In this document: positions 21,075-31,635 of the stretch, in pieces
How the letters are laid out: every line of letters begins with the position of its first letter
Position numbering within the stretch: the stretch's first letter is position 1
Assembly (NCBI RefSeq): GCF_004379255.2
Contig: NC_056033.1
Location: 40,884,719-40,948,718, forward strand
Reading direction: 5' to 3'
Length of the DNA: 64,000 bases
Origin: Salvia splendens
Lineage: Eukaryota; Streptophyta; Magnoliopsida; Lamiales; Lamiaceae
The notes under the pieces: generated by a model
Database searches by the model: none
Told to the model about the DNA's origin: nothing
The model's input: only the letters and a program-made list of their open reading frames with translations
Program-made: the position numbers and the translations under genes

Positions 21075-22127
21075 ATGCATACCAGATCGCAGAGTACCCG
21101 TATTCCTGCCCGTGAGAACCAGGAGGAAGCCAATCCATCCCATAGGTCTGGAAAACAGCCTAGGGATAAATCCACCACCAGTTCTCATGGCGGAGGAACA
21201 AGCCGCTCCAAAAGCCGTCACACCGAGTCTTCCCAGCAGCCCGATTTGAACGAGGCTGTCAGGCTGTTTTTGGCTGAAAAGCAGGAGGAATTCTTAACCT
21301 TCCTGCAGAGAAGCCAAAAGCAGCCGGAGGCGAAAACGGCGGATTCTCCCTCTCCCTCCATACGAGACAGTCACTACCGCAGTAGTATCATGTCTTCCAG
21401 AAGAAAGAATCCTCGGTACCGGAATCACAGGAGAACTTCATCTCCTCCATACCGAAGAAATGTCGGGTTCGCCATGTACGGAGCATTGAGGACTCCGTTC
21501 TCGGACGATATTACCCGAACTTCCCTACCACAGAACTACCGAACTCCGTCGATAACCTATGACGGACTCGTGGATCCTCATGATTTCTTGGGACGCTATC
21601 AATATAACATGGCGAACCAGGGTCTCAACGAGGTCCACATGTGCAAGCTGTTTCCCGAGCTGCTTATCGGGAACGCAAGAAGGTGGTTCGATAGCCTCCC
21701 CCAAGGCAGCATTAGATCCTACCGAGATCTAATGGATGCTTTCCACAGGAGGTTCTTTCAGAAAGCGGAAGCCCGGATCACTTCGGCTCAGCTGCTTTCT
21801 ATACGTCAAGGTCGCGACGAAAAGATCAGCGATTTTATGACGAGATTCCACAAGGAATGCCTACAAGTAGATAATCTCAATGATCTACTTGTCATTTCGG
21901 CATTCCAAAATGGAATCCTGCCCGGAGTTCTCTACAGAAAGCTCGTGGAGTGCGGTCCGCAAACAGCTCAAGAGATGTGGGACATTGCGGACAAGTTTTC
22001 TCGTGCCGATGAGGCAGACCGTCGAAAACGGTCTTTAGACAGCTCATCTAGAGAAGACAAAAAGAAGCCCGGTCATAGCGATCAGAGGCATCCTCGCCGA
22101 ACACCTTCTCCACTAAAGGAGAGATAG
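21075..22127 (+). CDS. element A gag, truncated
   Basis: The ATG at 21075 (MHTRSQSTRIP) opens 350 codons that closely match the first half of element B gag. They include the gag domain with YDGLVDPHDFLGRYQYNM, FPELLIGNARRWFDSLPQGS and the ISDFMTRFHKECLQ stretch. The frame then runs into a stop at 22125-22127 because a deletion joined it to the end of the gag-pro region. The zinc-knuckle-like motif and the protease are lost. The capsid-like part is intact, so this copy could still make a gag-like protein. Confidence 0.85.
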   Translation: MHTRSQSTRIPARENQEEANPSHRSGKQPRDKSTTSSHGGGTSRSKSRHTESSQQPDLNEAVRLFLAEKQEEFLTFLQRSQKQPEAKTADSPSPSIRDSHYRSSIMSSRRKNPRYRNHRRTSSPPYRRNVGFAMYGALRTPFSDDITRTSLPQNYRTPSITYDGLVDPHDFLGRYQYNMANQGLNEVHMCKLFPELLIGNARRWFDSLPQGSIRSYRDLMDAFHRRFFQKAEARITSAQLLSIRQGRDEKISDFMTRFHKECLQVDNLNDLLVISAFQNGILPGVLYRKLVECGPQTAQEMWDIADKFSRADEADRRKRSLDSSSREDKKKPGHSDQRHPRRTPSPLKER

Positions 22128-22682
22128 CGGTCATCCGAGGTGATCGAAAAAGAGCAAGTGTGTTCGCAGATTGCGCTTAAAAGTGCCGAGCAATCAGTTC
22201 GGCACCATCAAGCATAGCAATCACAGCAGCCGGAATCAGAGGCCGGCGAAATGACCGAAGTCACACCGGAGCCGAACTCGATGGTGTACGGCACTAAAGC
22301 CGTGATTCGGTTGAGATCGGCATATCCAGTCCCCGAACTCAATTTCTCCTCAGAAATGAATGGTGACGGACTGAGAGCCGAACTAGATCTTGCCGAAGAA
22401 AGAAGAGAATTGGCCTGCCTAAAAGCAGCCAAGTACAAGGAGCAAGTAGCCCGGTATTACAACCAAAGGGTGAAGAAGCTGCAATTTCAAGTGGGAGATC
22501 TCGTCTTGAGAAACAACGAAGTAAGCCGAGCAGAAAAGCTGGGCGAACTCGAACCCACATAGGAAGGTCCATATCGGGTGTCAGAAGTCCTCGGCAAAGG
22601 GTCTTACAAATTGACTCACGCGTCAGGAGCACAAGTACCCCGAACATGGTACGTTTCCAACCTCAAAAAGTTCCATTTGTAA
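22128..22682 (+). pseudogene. element A remnants of gag-pro end and pol C-terminus
   Basis: From about 22125 the sequence matches the last 30 or so codons of element B gag-pro (frame intact locally up to TAG 22215-22217). It then matches the first codons of pol (MTEVTPEPNSM, 22251) and jumps to the C-terminal end of integrase (VYGTKAV...). A further TAG at 22560-22562 replaces the Trp codon of element B, and similarity ends with the same C-terminus (NLKKFHL) at 22682. So two internal deletions removed about 3.9 kb relative to element B. Confidence 0.8.
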
Positions 22683-22840
22683 GAGACAGTCCGGTCAGTC
22701 AGTCTTATGTGTTTTCTTTGTTTTTTACTTGTTTTTGTCTATATGCGTTTTGTCTGTCTATGTGCGTGTCGTCTCTTACAAATGTTACTGAGGTATCTTG
22801 TTCTTCGAAGGCTGATCCCCTTCTTAGAACATATACAAGC

Positions 22841-23196
22841 CAACGATTGTGCGTCAAAGCTTCTAAAGAGGATACAAGACCACAATTCAGCTTAAACAAG
22901 CAGTTCGTCCGAAACGAGCTGCAACAAGCCGAAGATTGTGTGTCAAAGCTTCTAAAGAGGATACAAGACCACAATTCAGCTTAAACAAGCAGTTCGTCCG
23001 AAACGAGCTGCAACAAGCCAACGATTGTGCGTCAAAGCTTCTAAAGAGGATACAAGGCCACAATTCAGCTTAAACAAGCAGTTCGTCCGAAACGAGCTGC
23101 AACAAGCCGAAGATTGTGTGTCAAAGCTTCTAAAGAGGATACAAGACCACAATTCTGCTTAAAAATCAAGCACTTCGTCTGAAACGAACTGCAACA
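22841..23196 (+). repeat. 89-bp tandem repeats, four units in an alternating order
   Basis: Units begin at 22841, 22930, 23019 and 23108, each containing GTCAAAGCTTCTAAAGAGG, ACAATTC and GCAGTTCGTCCGAAACGAGC. Units 1 and 3 start CAACGATTGTGCG, and units 2 and 4 start CGAAGATTGTGTG, so the array is a duplicated 178-bp dimer. Such arrays between pol and the 3' LTR are known for Tat-type elements and can seed satellite DNA. Confidence 0.85.
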
Positions 23197-23464
23197 AAAG
23201 TCCGATTCTCGCGATAAAACTTGCCTGAATTAGGACAAGGGAAAGTCCAATCCATGCGATAAAACTCGCCGAATTAGGACGACCAAGTTCGGTCAAAGCA
23301 GTTTACCTCATAAGACCGAGGACGACCATGTCTAGTCAAAGAGGTTTACTGCATAAGACCACTTCGGTTAACTGGGAAAGTCCGATCCACGCGATAAAAC
23401 TCGCCGAATTAGGACAAGGGAAAGTTCGATCCCGGCGACGAAAATCGCCAAATTAGAACACAAA

Positions 23465-23700
23465 GACGAGTCCGGTCAAAGATGTTTATTTCATCAGACC
23501 AAAGACAAGTCCGGTCAAAGATGTTTATTTCATCAGACCAAAGACGAGTCCGGTCAAAGATGTTTATTTCATCAGACCAAAGACGAGTCCGGTCAAAGAT
23601 GTTTATTTCATCAGACCAAAGACGAGTCCGGTCAAAGATGTTTATTTCATCAGACCAAAGACAAGTCCGGTCAAAGAAGTTTACTTCATAAGACCGAGGA
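23465..23700 (+). repeat. 39-bp tandem repeats, six units
   Basis: Units starting at 23465, 23504, 23543, 23582, 23621 and 23660 read GACGAGTCCGGTCAAAGATG followed by TTTATTTCATCAGACCAAA, with A for G in units 2 and 6. They are contiguous with no spacers. The 69-codon open frame through them is a by-product of 39 being divisible by three. Confidence 0.9.
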
Positions 23701-23842
23701 CAAGTACGATGAAATTTTTTCGCTAAGCTGTAAATACAGTGTTAGAAGCGAAAACAAAAACAAAATTTCATTTTTCAAATCTTGTTCGGCACACAACTCC
23801 GCTACCCTACGAGATGGCGTTACGCTATTACAAAGGACTATT

Positions 23843-26709
23843 CTACTGTCCAGGGTTGCTAAAGTTGAGCCATCTATTCACAAAATCTTCGTGAAGCTGA
23901 GTTCGGGCGTTCCAGGCAGCCGCAGAATAAGCAGGTCGACGAGATGCTCTAATCGACCTGCCACCTCTTCTCTGAGCCCGGGAAGCCCTAGCACCTCGGC
24001 GGCGAAGAGTCTCTTCACGAAGCATTTGCCGATCTTGCTCACTCATAACCACAGCTCCTCTGCGAACTTCAGTCCGTCCTCGACTTGACGTCTCCGGTTG
24101 TCCCTGAGTTCGTTGCTGACTTGGAGTAGGGTTTTGAGCAAGTGAATCAGAGGTTTGAGCTGGAGTACTAGCATCTGTTGGCGGGAAATGCCGGAGGAAT
24201 CTCTCGATTGAGGGACGCCGGGCAAGAACTATGTCGTACCGAGAGGCCCAGCGCCGCAATGATGTCACGACTTGTTGGCAAGCCGAGCTCTCCAGCGCAT
24301 TGTTTCTCCGGAGTACATTATATTCCTCCCACAGTTCGTCAACTCGACTCTGAACATCTGATATGGTCATTCCCCCGCGCACACGGATGTAATCCTCGTA
24401 CGCAGTCCTCTCAGCAATGGTCGTATTCAGCTCGGCCTCCAGATCATTCTTATCGGACTCTAAGTCCTTATTATCGGCATCCAGCTTCACCAAACGAGCC
24501 AGAAGCTCGTCATTCTTCGTCTGATCGGCTATAGCTCTTTTCTCAGCTTCGTCTAAAGCCGAAGAGTACAGCCGCTTCCAGTGAAGTACCTCCAGCTCCT
24601 TGAGAGTTAAGAATACAAAGCAGCTACGTCAGTTCGGCATTTCAGCTTACCGAGCAGGTAGTAAACCACAACAGGAGTAAGAGAGTACGAAAGGCTATAC
24701 GAAGACACAAGAGCAGAAAGAAGAGTTTTTTCATTCATAAGAAAAAAAATTTTCTATACAAGGAGGGCTTCAAGGCCATTTTACATAAAGGAAGAAACTA
24801 AACTAAGAGAAGGGAGACGAAATCATACTTCGCTAGCTTCGTCTCCACCTTCTCGGTGAGGTTCAGCTTCCTTCTCCTTATCTGCTTCAGCTTCAGCCTC
24901 TGCCTCCTTGCTCTCCTCAGCCTGCTCGGCGCCACCGTAGCCGATCTGCTGCGTCTCCTGATCGGCTTCCTTCTCCGGATGCCCGGCTCGCTCGACTTCG
25001 GCCTCCCGCTCCAGCGGCTCGGCCTCACCCTCTCCGTTGTAAGTCGAAGCGGGTGAAACGGGTCCCACGGAGGCAAAGATAGCCTCCAGGTTCTCGTCCC
25101 GATCAGCTCGACAACTCCGGACTCGGTCTGCAGAAAGCAGGACCGAAGATGAAGCGAGCTCCTCAAGGAGCGGCAGATTCTGAAGCCGAGCTGCTATCTC
25201 TCGGCTGTACAGAGGCAGTACGACGTCGGCCCCCTGCCCGCCCTTATCGGCAATTAGCCTTACCAGACTACCGACAAAAGCCGAGAACTGGCTACTCAAA
25301 AAGAGTTTCTCCGTGTAAACACGGAGAGCCTCCCCCTGGGCAACCACGGCGGCAGCATCACTCCGTTTCGTCTGCTCTCGCTGGATGACGAGCTGGTTTT
25401 TGGCAAACTGAGCTTCATCCTGGGCCGAAATCCTAGCAGCTCTGGCTTTCTCAAAGTTTGCCTCGGCCTGCTCGGCCCGGTGACAAGCAGCCGCCAATTT
25501 CCTCTGCATCTCAGCATAGTCGTTGGACGCTTTGGAGAGTTCGACGGCGACGAGCTTGGAGAGCATATCGTTCCTCTGAAAATGGATAAGGAAAAAAGTC
25601 AACAGAGGGCACCAAAAATACAGGACAGAAGCCAAGCCAAAGAATCAAGAAGACAATTCACCTCGGCGAAGTCCGTGGGCCATAAAAATGGCTCACAGAT
25701 ATGCTCCGAAGGAGGCGCCAAGACCACGTCTTTCTCTGGCGCTCTCGGGGGCTTCTGGGTCCTCCCCTTCCTACTTGCCGAAGTCGACTCCGGCTTCTTT
25801 GGACCCGAAGAGGTCTTTTGCCTCTTCGGATTCTTCTCGGCATCAGGCGCCGAGCTGGTAGCCTTCTCTTTCTCCGGCTCCTCAAGCTCGGAGGACTTTC
25901 GGATAGCCTTATTCAGCATGAACACTGCCAAAAAGCAAGAAAACAAGGTTAGTTTTCTTCGTTAAAGCAGTAGAGCATAAAGATAAAGAGAAATCCTCAC
26001 CCTCGGCCTCTTCGTCCGAAGACGAGATATTGAACACGAGGTCGCCCTTGACGAGCTCAGTTTCCGAATACTGTTTCCTAATCATAGGAATCTTATTGAG
26101 CTCGCCCTCGAGCTCGGCCAACGGTTCTAACCGAGGATGGGGAATCACGGACTTCGGCCTTCTCCAAGGAAAGCCCGGAGCCGAAGTCCTATTATAAAAA
26201 AAGAAACGGTTTTGCCATTTCGGCCACTTGGTTCTGCAGAAGGCCCTAAAAGGCTGTAAGGGGATCAAGTAAAACCAAGATCCCTTCCTTTTAAACTGGA
26301 AAAAATTAAGGATTGCCCTCAGAGACAGATCCTTATCTAGCCTACGCAGTTCGGCAGCAAAAGCCGATAAGTGCCTCCAAGAGTTCGGAGTCACCTGACC
26401 TAAAGGGAGTTGAAAAAAATCAAGAAGCTCTACAAAAGGTGGGGGAAGAGGAAAACGAAGCCCGCATTCTAAGCAGGCTTCGTAAACGGTGGCATAACCC
26501 TCCGGAGGGTCGTTAGCCCTATGATCATCGTCGGGAACCACCGCCTTCCCCCCAGGTAAAAAATATTTCTCGTGAAGGGATATCACAGTATCCTTACTCA
26601 AGATACTGTGAAAATACTCTACGGTCTTCTCCCCGGATTCTTTCCGGCTAGAAGACCCCTTATCCCCTTTCCTACCGCTACCCGACACCGAAGAAGAAGA
26701 AGAAGACAT
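23843..26709 (-). CDS. element A antisense gene, four exons, Transposase_28-like with coiled coils
   Basis: On the strand opposite to gag, the ATG 26709-26707 opens exon 1 (26709-26001). Canonical GT-AG introns at 26000-25925, 25661-25576 and 24828-24599 join it to exon 2 (25924-25662), exon 3 (25575-24829) and exon 4 (24598-23843, stop). Exon lengths 709, 263, 747 and 756 give an open frame of 824 codons. Exon 1 carries the plant domain usually named putative gypsy-type transposon (PF04195-like: YFHSILSKDTVISL, CLECGLRFPLPPPF, QVTPNSWRHLSAFAAELR, FFQFKRKGSWFYLIPL). Exons 3 and 4 are rich in heptad-like Glu/Lys/Ala helix and likely form coiled coils. If intron 3 is retained the protein would end at a stop just after exon 3. 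The same gene with the same splice sites is in element B. Its function is unknown. Confidence 0.75.
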
Positions 26710-27042
26710 TTTTCTTACTTTTTGAAAGTGAAGAAAGTCTGAAGAAGCTCTTGAAAGCGGAAGAAAATTTCTCGAGAAAGAGAGAGTATAGAAGACGCAA
26801 CAGCAAAGGTGTTCAAATGAGGAAGAAAGAGCATATTTATCAGATTCGGCGAAGATTTCAAAATCGTCGCACCGTTTCGAATCCCACCTTTTCAGGATTC
26901 AACGGCCGGATTTTACTGTCGCATTTAATGCAGTCACATGCAAGGCACGTCTCCTGACGTCAGCCTCCCCCGTACCTTTATCCAGAGTGCCGAAGTGACT
27001 CGCTTCGCCGAAGTGATTCACTTCGTCTTTCGGGGGGGGTAG
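26710..27042 (-). promoter_or_regulatory. upstream region of the antisense gene and 3' polypurine tract of element A
   Basis: This gap separates the antisense start codon from the 3' LTR, so it must hold the antisense promoter unless that lies in the LTR. I see no strong TATA box in it. The last bases, CGGGGGGGGTAG (27031-27042), are the polypurine tract of the sense element. The stretch CGAAGTGACTCGCTTCGCCGAAG (in short palindromic pieces, about 26992-27025) can form small hairpins. Confidence 0.5.
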
Positions 27043-27657
27043 TGATGGGGTACGAACTAAACAAGCCCAACAGCAGTGACGGCCCATCAGCCCAAAGCCC
27101 AAGGAAGAGTATGAGTTCGGCATTACCAAAGAGTTCGGAGGAGTTCGGCATTACCAAAGAGTTCGGCCTCTGCCTACAGCTCGGTAAAAGCCAACCAATC
27201 AAGCTCTGCTCTCAGGTCGGCATCAAGCTCTACTCTCAGATCGGCAACCAAAGCAGTTCGGTCTCAGTATTCGACCGAACAAGGAGTTAGTGGACCCATG
27301 CAGGATTTCCACAACTTCCAATACATCCACTACCACGTGGCGTCAACTCAGGCCACGATCTTAGGCCATGACCTACACGACCTCCACGACCTAGAGTGAT
27401 GATGTAAGCCACGATCTTAGTTCAATGTATAAATAGAACTTAGATCTGATAGAAAAGGGTTAGAATCTCTCTAGAGAAATAATCATATAGCAAGTCTGTG
27501 TTGTAAGCTGTAATTCGCAGATCAAGCAATACAAACCTGCCCCCATTTCTCCCCGTGGACGTAGATTTACCTCAGTAAATCGAACCACGTAAAATTCTCT
27601 GTGTCGTAATTTATTTTTACGAGCATTCATCATCATCAAAAATTCGCCGATTCATCA
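27043..27657 (+). repeat. element A 3' LTR
   Basis: This 615-bp copy looks identical to 20385-20999, ends GATTCATCA and is followed directly by the second AGAAC target copy. Confidence 0.95.
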
Positions 27658-27662
27658 AGAAC

Positions 27663-29381
27663 AAAGATAGATCAATTTATAGTCAATTCTGCAATATTAA
27701 AAATAGTCAATTAGTATATCATAATTTTTGATCTTTTTCTTAATACTCCCATGGTTTAAAATTCTGACGTCCTACTTGGCTCAATTTACTGACTTGGCGC
27801 ATACACATGTAAAAATTAAAGAAATGAGTGTCTAGGAGTATTAATCGACGTCTTTTTAATTCATAAAGTTAAAAATGTGGCAACTAGATATATTTTACGT
27901 CTGTCACTTCATACTTAATTTTTCGCAAATGTGAGATCAATGAGACAATTGAAATAAAATGTTAAAATCGTGATATAATTAACTATTGTTTTCAAGTCGT
28001 GGGATTGTCTAGAAATTGACTAAACTGGGCGATTTTTTCGACAATTTGACCTTATAAAATTGTTAAACTAATTAAGCGTTCTAGATCAAATATTATTACT
28101 CAAAATATATAATCCAATTGGAAAAGAGAGGGTATGAGCATATATGATTATTCTCTCATATAGATGAGAAAAAGGAAGTTGCAAAATGATGAAAATGGAA
28201 GAAAAGTATGATAGTTTAGTTAAAGTGATTAGTATGATTCAATGAAGGGGGAATGCACTCGAGAGCTTTGGAAATAATTTATTGCTTTAGGGTTACACCT
28301 CTCAACTTCTATATTGGGTCCATCCACCACCAGGACTCTCTCTCTAAAGATGTAGGGTTAATTATAGATTTTTAAATTATAGTAGTAGTACTTCTTGTAT
28401 TATCTTACATTATTGTAATTTGGTAAGATGTATAGGATAACATTATTTTGTTTTAATATAAGGAAGAAAATTATGCCGTATTTCCTAATTTAATTTGGCA
28501 AAAAGTTGCTTACATCCGTCATAATCAAATGCGGTTAGAATTAATTAAATTTTCAATTATATGGAGTACTACTTTCTTTCATACAACACGGTGGTCATTT
28601 TCTATTTTTGATAAATTTATTTTTCCAATGAAATAATGCCCATTTTGCACTAACAATATGACAACGATTTCTTTATCTATGTCGAAAATCGTTCATTATT
28701 AAAACTATTAATAATCAACAAATACAGTAGTACTACTAGTTTTAAATTTACCCTTTTTTTTAATTTAATGTACAGTCACATTGTAAATTTAAAGAGAAAT
28801 TTCAAATAACCAAAGTTAAGATGAGCGACAAACGCGCTTCTCGACTTTCCATGGAGATTGGGGAATATTGGCCTCAAAGCGATTCCAGCTCGACTCAATT
28901 TCTTTAATTTTCATTTCTATTTTTGTTTTTTATTAATAAATAAATATAAATTTAAAGATTACATTATAATTTACAACTTTAACAACCATGAGCAAGACCG
29001 ATGTGAGAAGCTCGATATTTTCTTATAAATGAATATTTTAAGCCCAACAATGGCCCAAATATTAAAAAAATTGATATGAAATGAGTGAAGCAAACGAAGA
29101 ATAAAGTAAAAATATATATATAGAGACAAACAGATGAAGAGATAATAAAATAAGAGAGAGTAAAGTAAGTGAAAAGAAATAGGTTGATTTTACTAAAAAC
29201 GAAAATGACTGAACTCCTATAAAATTAATGACAAAATAGTTGGAAGTATTAGATTTTAAATACTTTCTAGCTAAAAATATTTTTTGACGTGGTGAAAGAT
29301 GTGAATATTTGTAAATTGAAGGGGTTAATGTCAATTTCCCTGCACAAATTTCTTAGACCCTTGGATTAAATCCTTCAAGCC
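27663..29381. other. intergenic region, no gene recognised
   Basis: This is AT-rich DNA with short simple tracts and no conserved coding stretch. The short open frame near 29062-29334 on the minus strand is Phe/Ser/Leu-rich AT-biased sequence with no domain. Confidence 0.6.
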
Positions 29382-31510
29382 TCCACTATGGGACGCCCGC
29401 GGCTATAGCCGCGGGTTGGGGCGGTAGGCGGGCGAATTAGAGTGGGGGAGTTGTCCGCCCCGGGGGTGGACGCGGCGGACGTGGGCGGGGTGGGCGGACG
29501 AGCGATCGCCGGGTGCGGGGAGAGGACGCGGCAGGGGGGGGGGCATAGCCGCGCCTATAGGCGCGGCGACTATAGTGTGAATATCCGCCGCGGCGCATGC
29601 GGCGTGATTTTAATTATTTTTTTTATTTTTTTCCTCTATAAATACCACTCCCCACCACCTATTTTTCACCATTTTCACAAAATCCATCCACTCACTATCT
29701 ACACAACCACTATCTAAAAAATGCACCGAGGAGACGACGAATCACCCGATTCTCAGAATCGGGATATGGCAGCAATCCATCAAACCCCTCGGGCTATCCT
29801 TCGCAGCCATCGGGTTTTGGCGGATATGCTTCTCAGCCGTCGGGCTTTGGCGATATGCGCCTCCGTCCCAGCCTAGGACTTGGAATCAATCTCCCCCACC
29901 GTGGGCATCGAGTCCACCTCTTCCTCCATCGCAGTCGTGGAGGTCTTCTCCAACTCCGCCACCTTTACAGTGGAATCTGAGTCGTTTCGCATTTGGAGAT
30001 TACAGACCCAACCTAGACACGCTTCACCAAGCCAGCCAATCTCCGTTCACCGAGGCAGATCAAGACGCGTTTGATACTATGATGGGTCTGTTCAGTTTTG
30101 GCATCCCAGATACGCCAGCAGCACGGGTGGAAACGCCTGTTCCGACCCGAGGAGGTAGCTGCAGTCGAGGCGGAGGCGGAAGGGGCGGAGGAGGCAGTCG
30201 TGGCACCGGCCACGTCGGTGGCGCACGGGCGGCGGGGCCGGCATTCCGAGTGGCGAGGGCAGTGGCACTGGCGGTAGCGGTGGCTCTGGTTCTGGGTCCA
30301 ACCGGGGTAAGCCATACACCAAAGACGAGAGCATTGCCGTGGCGAAGGCTTGGGATGCTATCACTTCAGATCCCGTGGTGGGCACAGATCAGGCCGAGGG
30401 GAGCTTTTGGAGGCGCGTCATGTTTGCATACGAGGAGTTCAAACCCGCCGGTGCCGAGAGGCGCGACCCAGAACAGTTCCGGAAAAAGTGGAGTAGGATT
30501 CTCCATGCGACCAAGCGGTTTCCGTCCATATACGAGAACAACCTTCGCCACGCTGAGAGTGGCCGCAGCGCAGCAGATGTTAAGAACCTGTCTGAGGGCC
30601 AATACCACACGGAGGGCTGGCCGAAGTTCACCTTGTGGAAGAGTATCTTGTCCTCGCGGATTGTCCGAAATTCAGGTCGATTGTGGCGAACGAGGTGGGA
30701 ACAGCTCCTGGGCCAAAGCGCACAAGGCACAACCTTGCCGGCGACTACAGCAGTGGAAGCGGCTCGCACGAGTTCGAGCAGTCCGACGAGCAAGTCGAAG
30801 AGCCAGCCGATACTCACACTAGGCGACGACGACCCATGGGACAACAGGCCTCTATCCGCAGCGCCAGAGGGGGTAGAAGTGGCTCCCGCCTATCGGCGGG
30901 CGCGTCCGGATCGCGCATCCACCAATCCGCCCCAATCCCACAGCCCACGGTGCAACCCCACGAGGTTTTGTTCAATACCATAGACGTGCAGTTGATGCAA
31001 CAACTGCAAGACGTATGCAGCAAATACGCAGGGGAAACTGACTCGTACGTCAGGAACGTCTACAAGAGGCTCATCACTCGGATTGAGAGTCGACTGGGGT
31101 TGGTTGATAATGCGCCTGAGGATACCGCGGCCGGCAGCAGCGAGAGAGGATGAGGAGAAGAAGAAGAAGAGGAAAACGAGGAAGCCGACTCCGACACCGA
31201 GTAGACGGTGGCGGAGTTTTGTAGTTGTATTTTATTTTAATTATTCGTTGTATAATTTTACCGGTTTGCAATACAACGAATATTCGGCCCAAATTACCTT
31301 GTATTCTAGTTATTTACACTGCGATTATTTAAATTACACTTTATTGAAACTAAAAAATATTTAAAAATGAAAATTGATTATAAAATTTGAGGGCTATTGG
31401 AGGTGTCCACTATAGTGGCGGAAATAGAATTTTGGGGTTATGGACAACAAAATTGGGGCTATGGACAAAAACTGGGGCGGGCTATTGGGCGTATCCGCCT
31501 TACATTGGAC
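29382..31510 (+). mobile_element. PIF/Harbinger-like element, non-autonomous and degraded
   Basis: The left end TCCACTATGGGACGCCCGCG is loosely matched by the inverted right end (TCCAATGTAAGGCGG read inward from 31510). A second TCCACTATAGTGG palindrome lies at about 31408-31425. The left 250 bp are extremely GC-rich (CGGCTATAGCCG-type palindromes and GGGCGG runs), in sharp contrast to the neighbouring AT-rich DNA. It holds one broken accessory ORF and no recognisable DDE transposase. No clear target duplication was found, so both ends are approximate. Confidence 0.5.
29720..31153 (+). pseudogene. broken PIF/Harbinger accessory ORF1-type protein
   Basis: The ATG at 29720 (MHRGDDESPDS) starts a frame that soon shifts. 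Similarity continues through repeats of the type SQPSGFGGYA, a Pro/Trp-rich stretch, TLHQASQSPFTEADQDAFD (about 30020-30075) and a Gly-rich linker. It then changes frame into the Myb/SANT-like block AKAWDAITSDPVVGTDQ, FWRRVMFAYEEFKP and EGWPKFTLWK (30342-30640), and changes again into the C-terminal frame that ends at 31153 (VLFNTIDVQLMQQLQDVC). At least three frame changes show it is dead. It is a different subfamily from the copy at 4723-5732. Confidence 0.65.
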
Positions 31511-31635
31511 ACGCTAAACGACGATTTTGCTTCGCCGGTGCTTCATCTTCTCAGGCAACCGATTTTTCCCCCTTTTGCAGAAAATCAACAATTCAACATT
31601 TAGCTATTCAATTTGTTGCTCCTTTTCCGGTAATT

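Larger units (their letters stand above)
20385..27657 (+). mobile_element. Ty3-gypsy Tat-like element A, pol-deleted (non-autonomous)
   Basis: The 7.3-kb element is flanked by a perfect 5-bp target duplication AGAAC (20380-20384 and 27658-27662). It has two 615-bp LTRs that look identical, a primer-binding site, a polypurine tract, a gag gene, a small C-terminal integrase remnant, two tandem-repeat arrays and an antisense four-exon gene. Compared with element B it lacks the gag C-terminus, protease, RT, both RNase H domains and most of integrase. It therefore must have been moved by enzymes made elsewhere, with element B's family the obvious candidate. Confidence 0.93.

Noticed and set aside
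23482..23691. A repetitive 69-codon ORF (MFISSDQR units)
   Set aside because: It is only the translation of the 39-bp tandem repeat, whose period is a multiple of three.
23465..23700. Regular 39-bp repeats resembling a CRISPR array
   Set aside because: The units are contiguous with no unique spacers, lie inside a plant retrotransposon, and differ by single bases as ordinary tandem repeats do.
30079..30822. A 247-codon Ala/Arg-rich ORF inside the second PIF-like element
   Set aside because: Only its first part follows the accessory-protein similarity. The rest is out of frame, and the true similarity moves to the frame opening at 30339.
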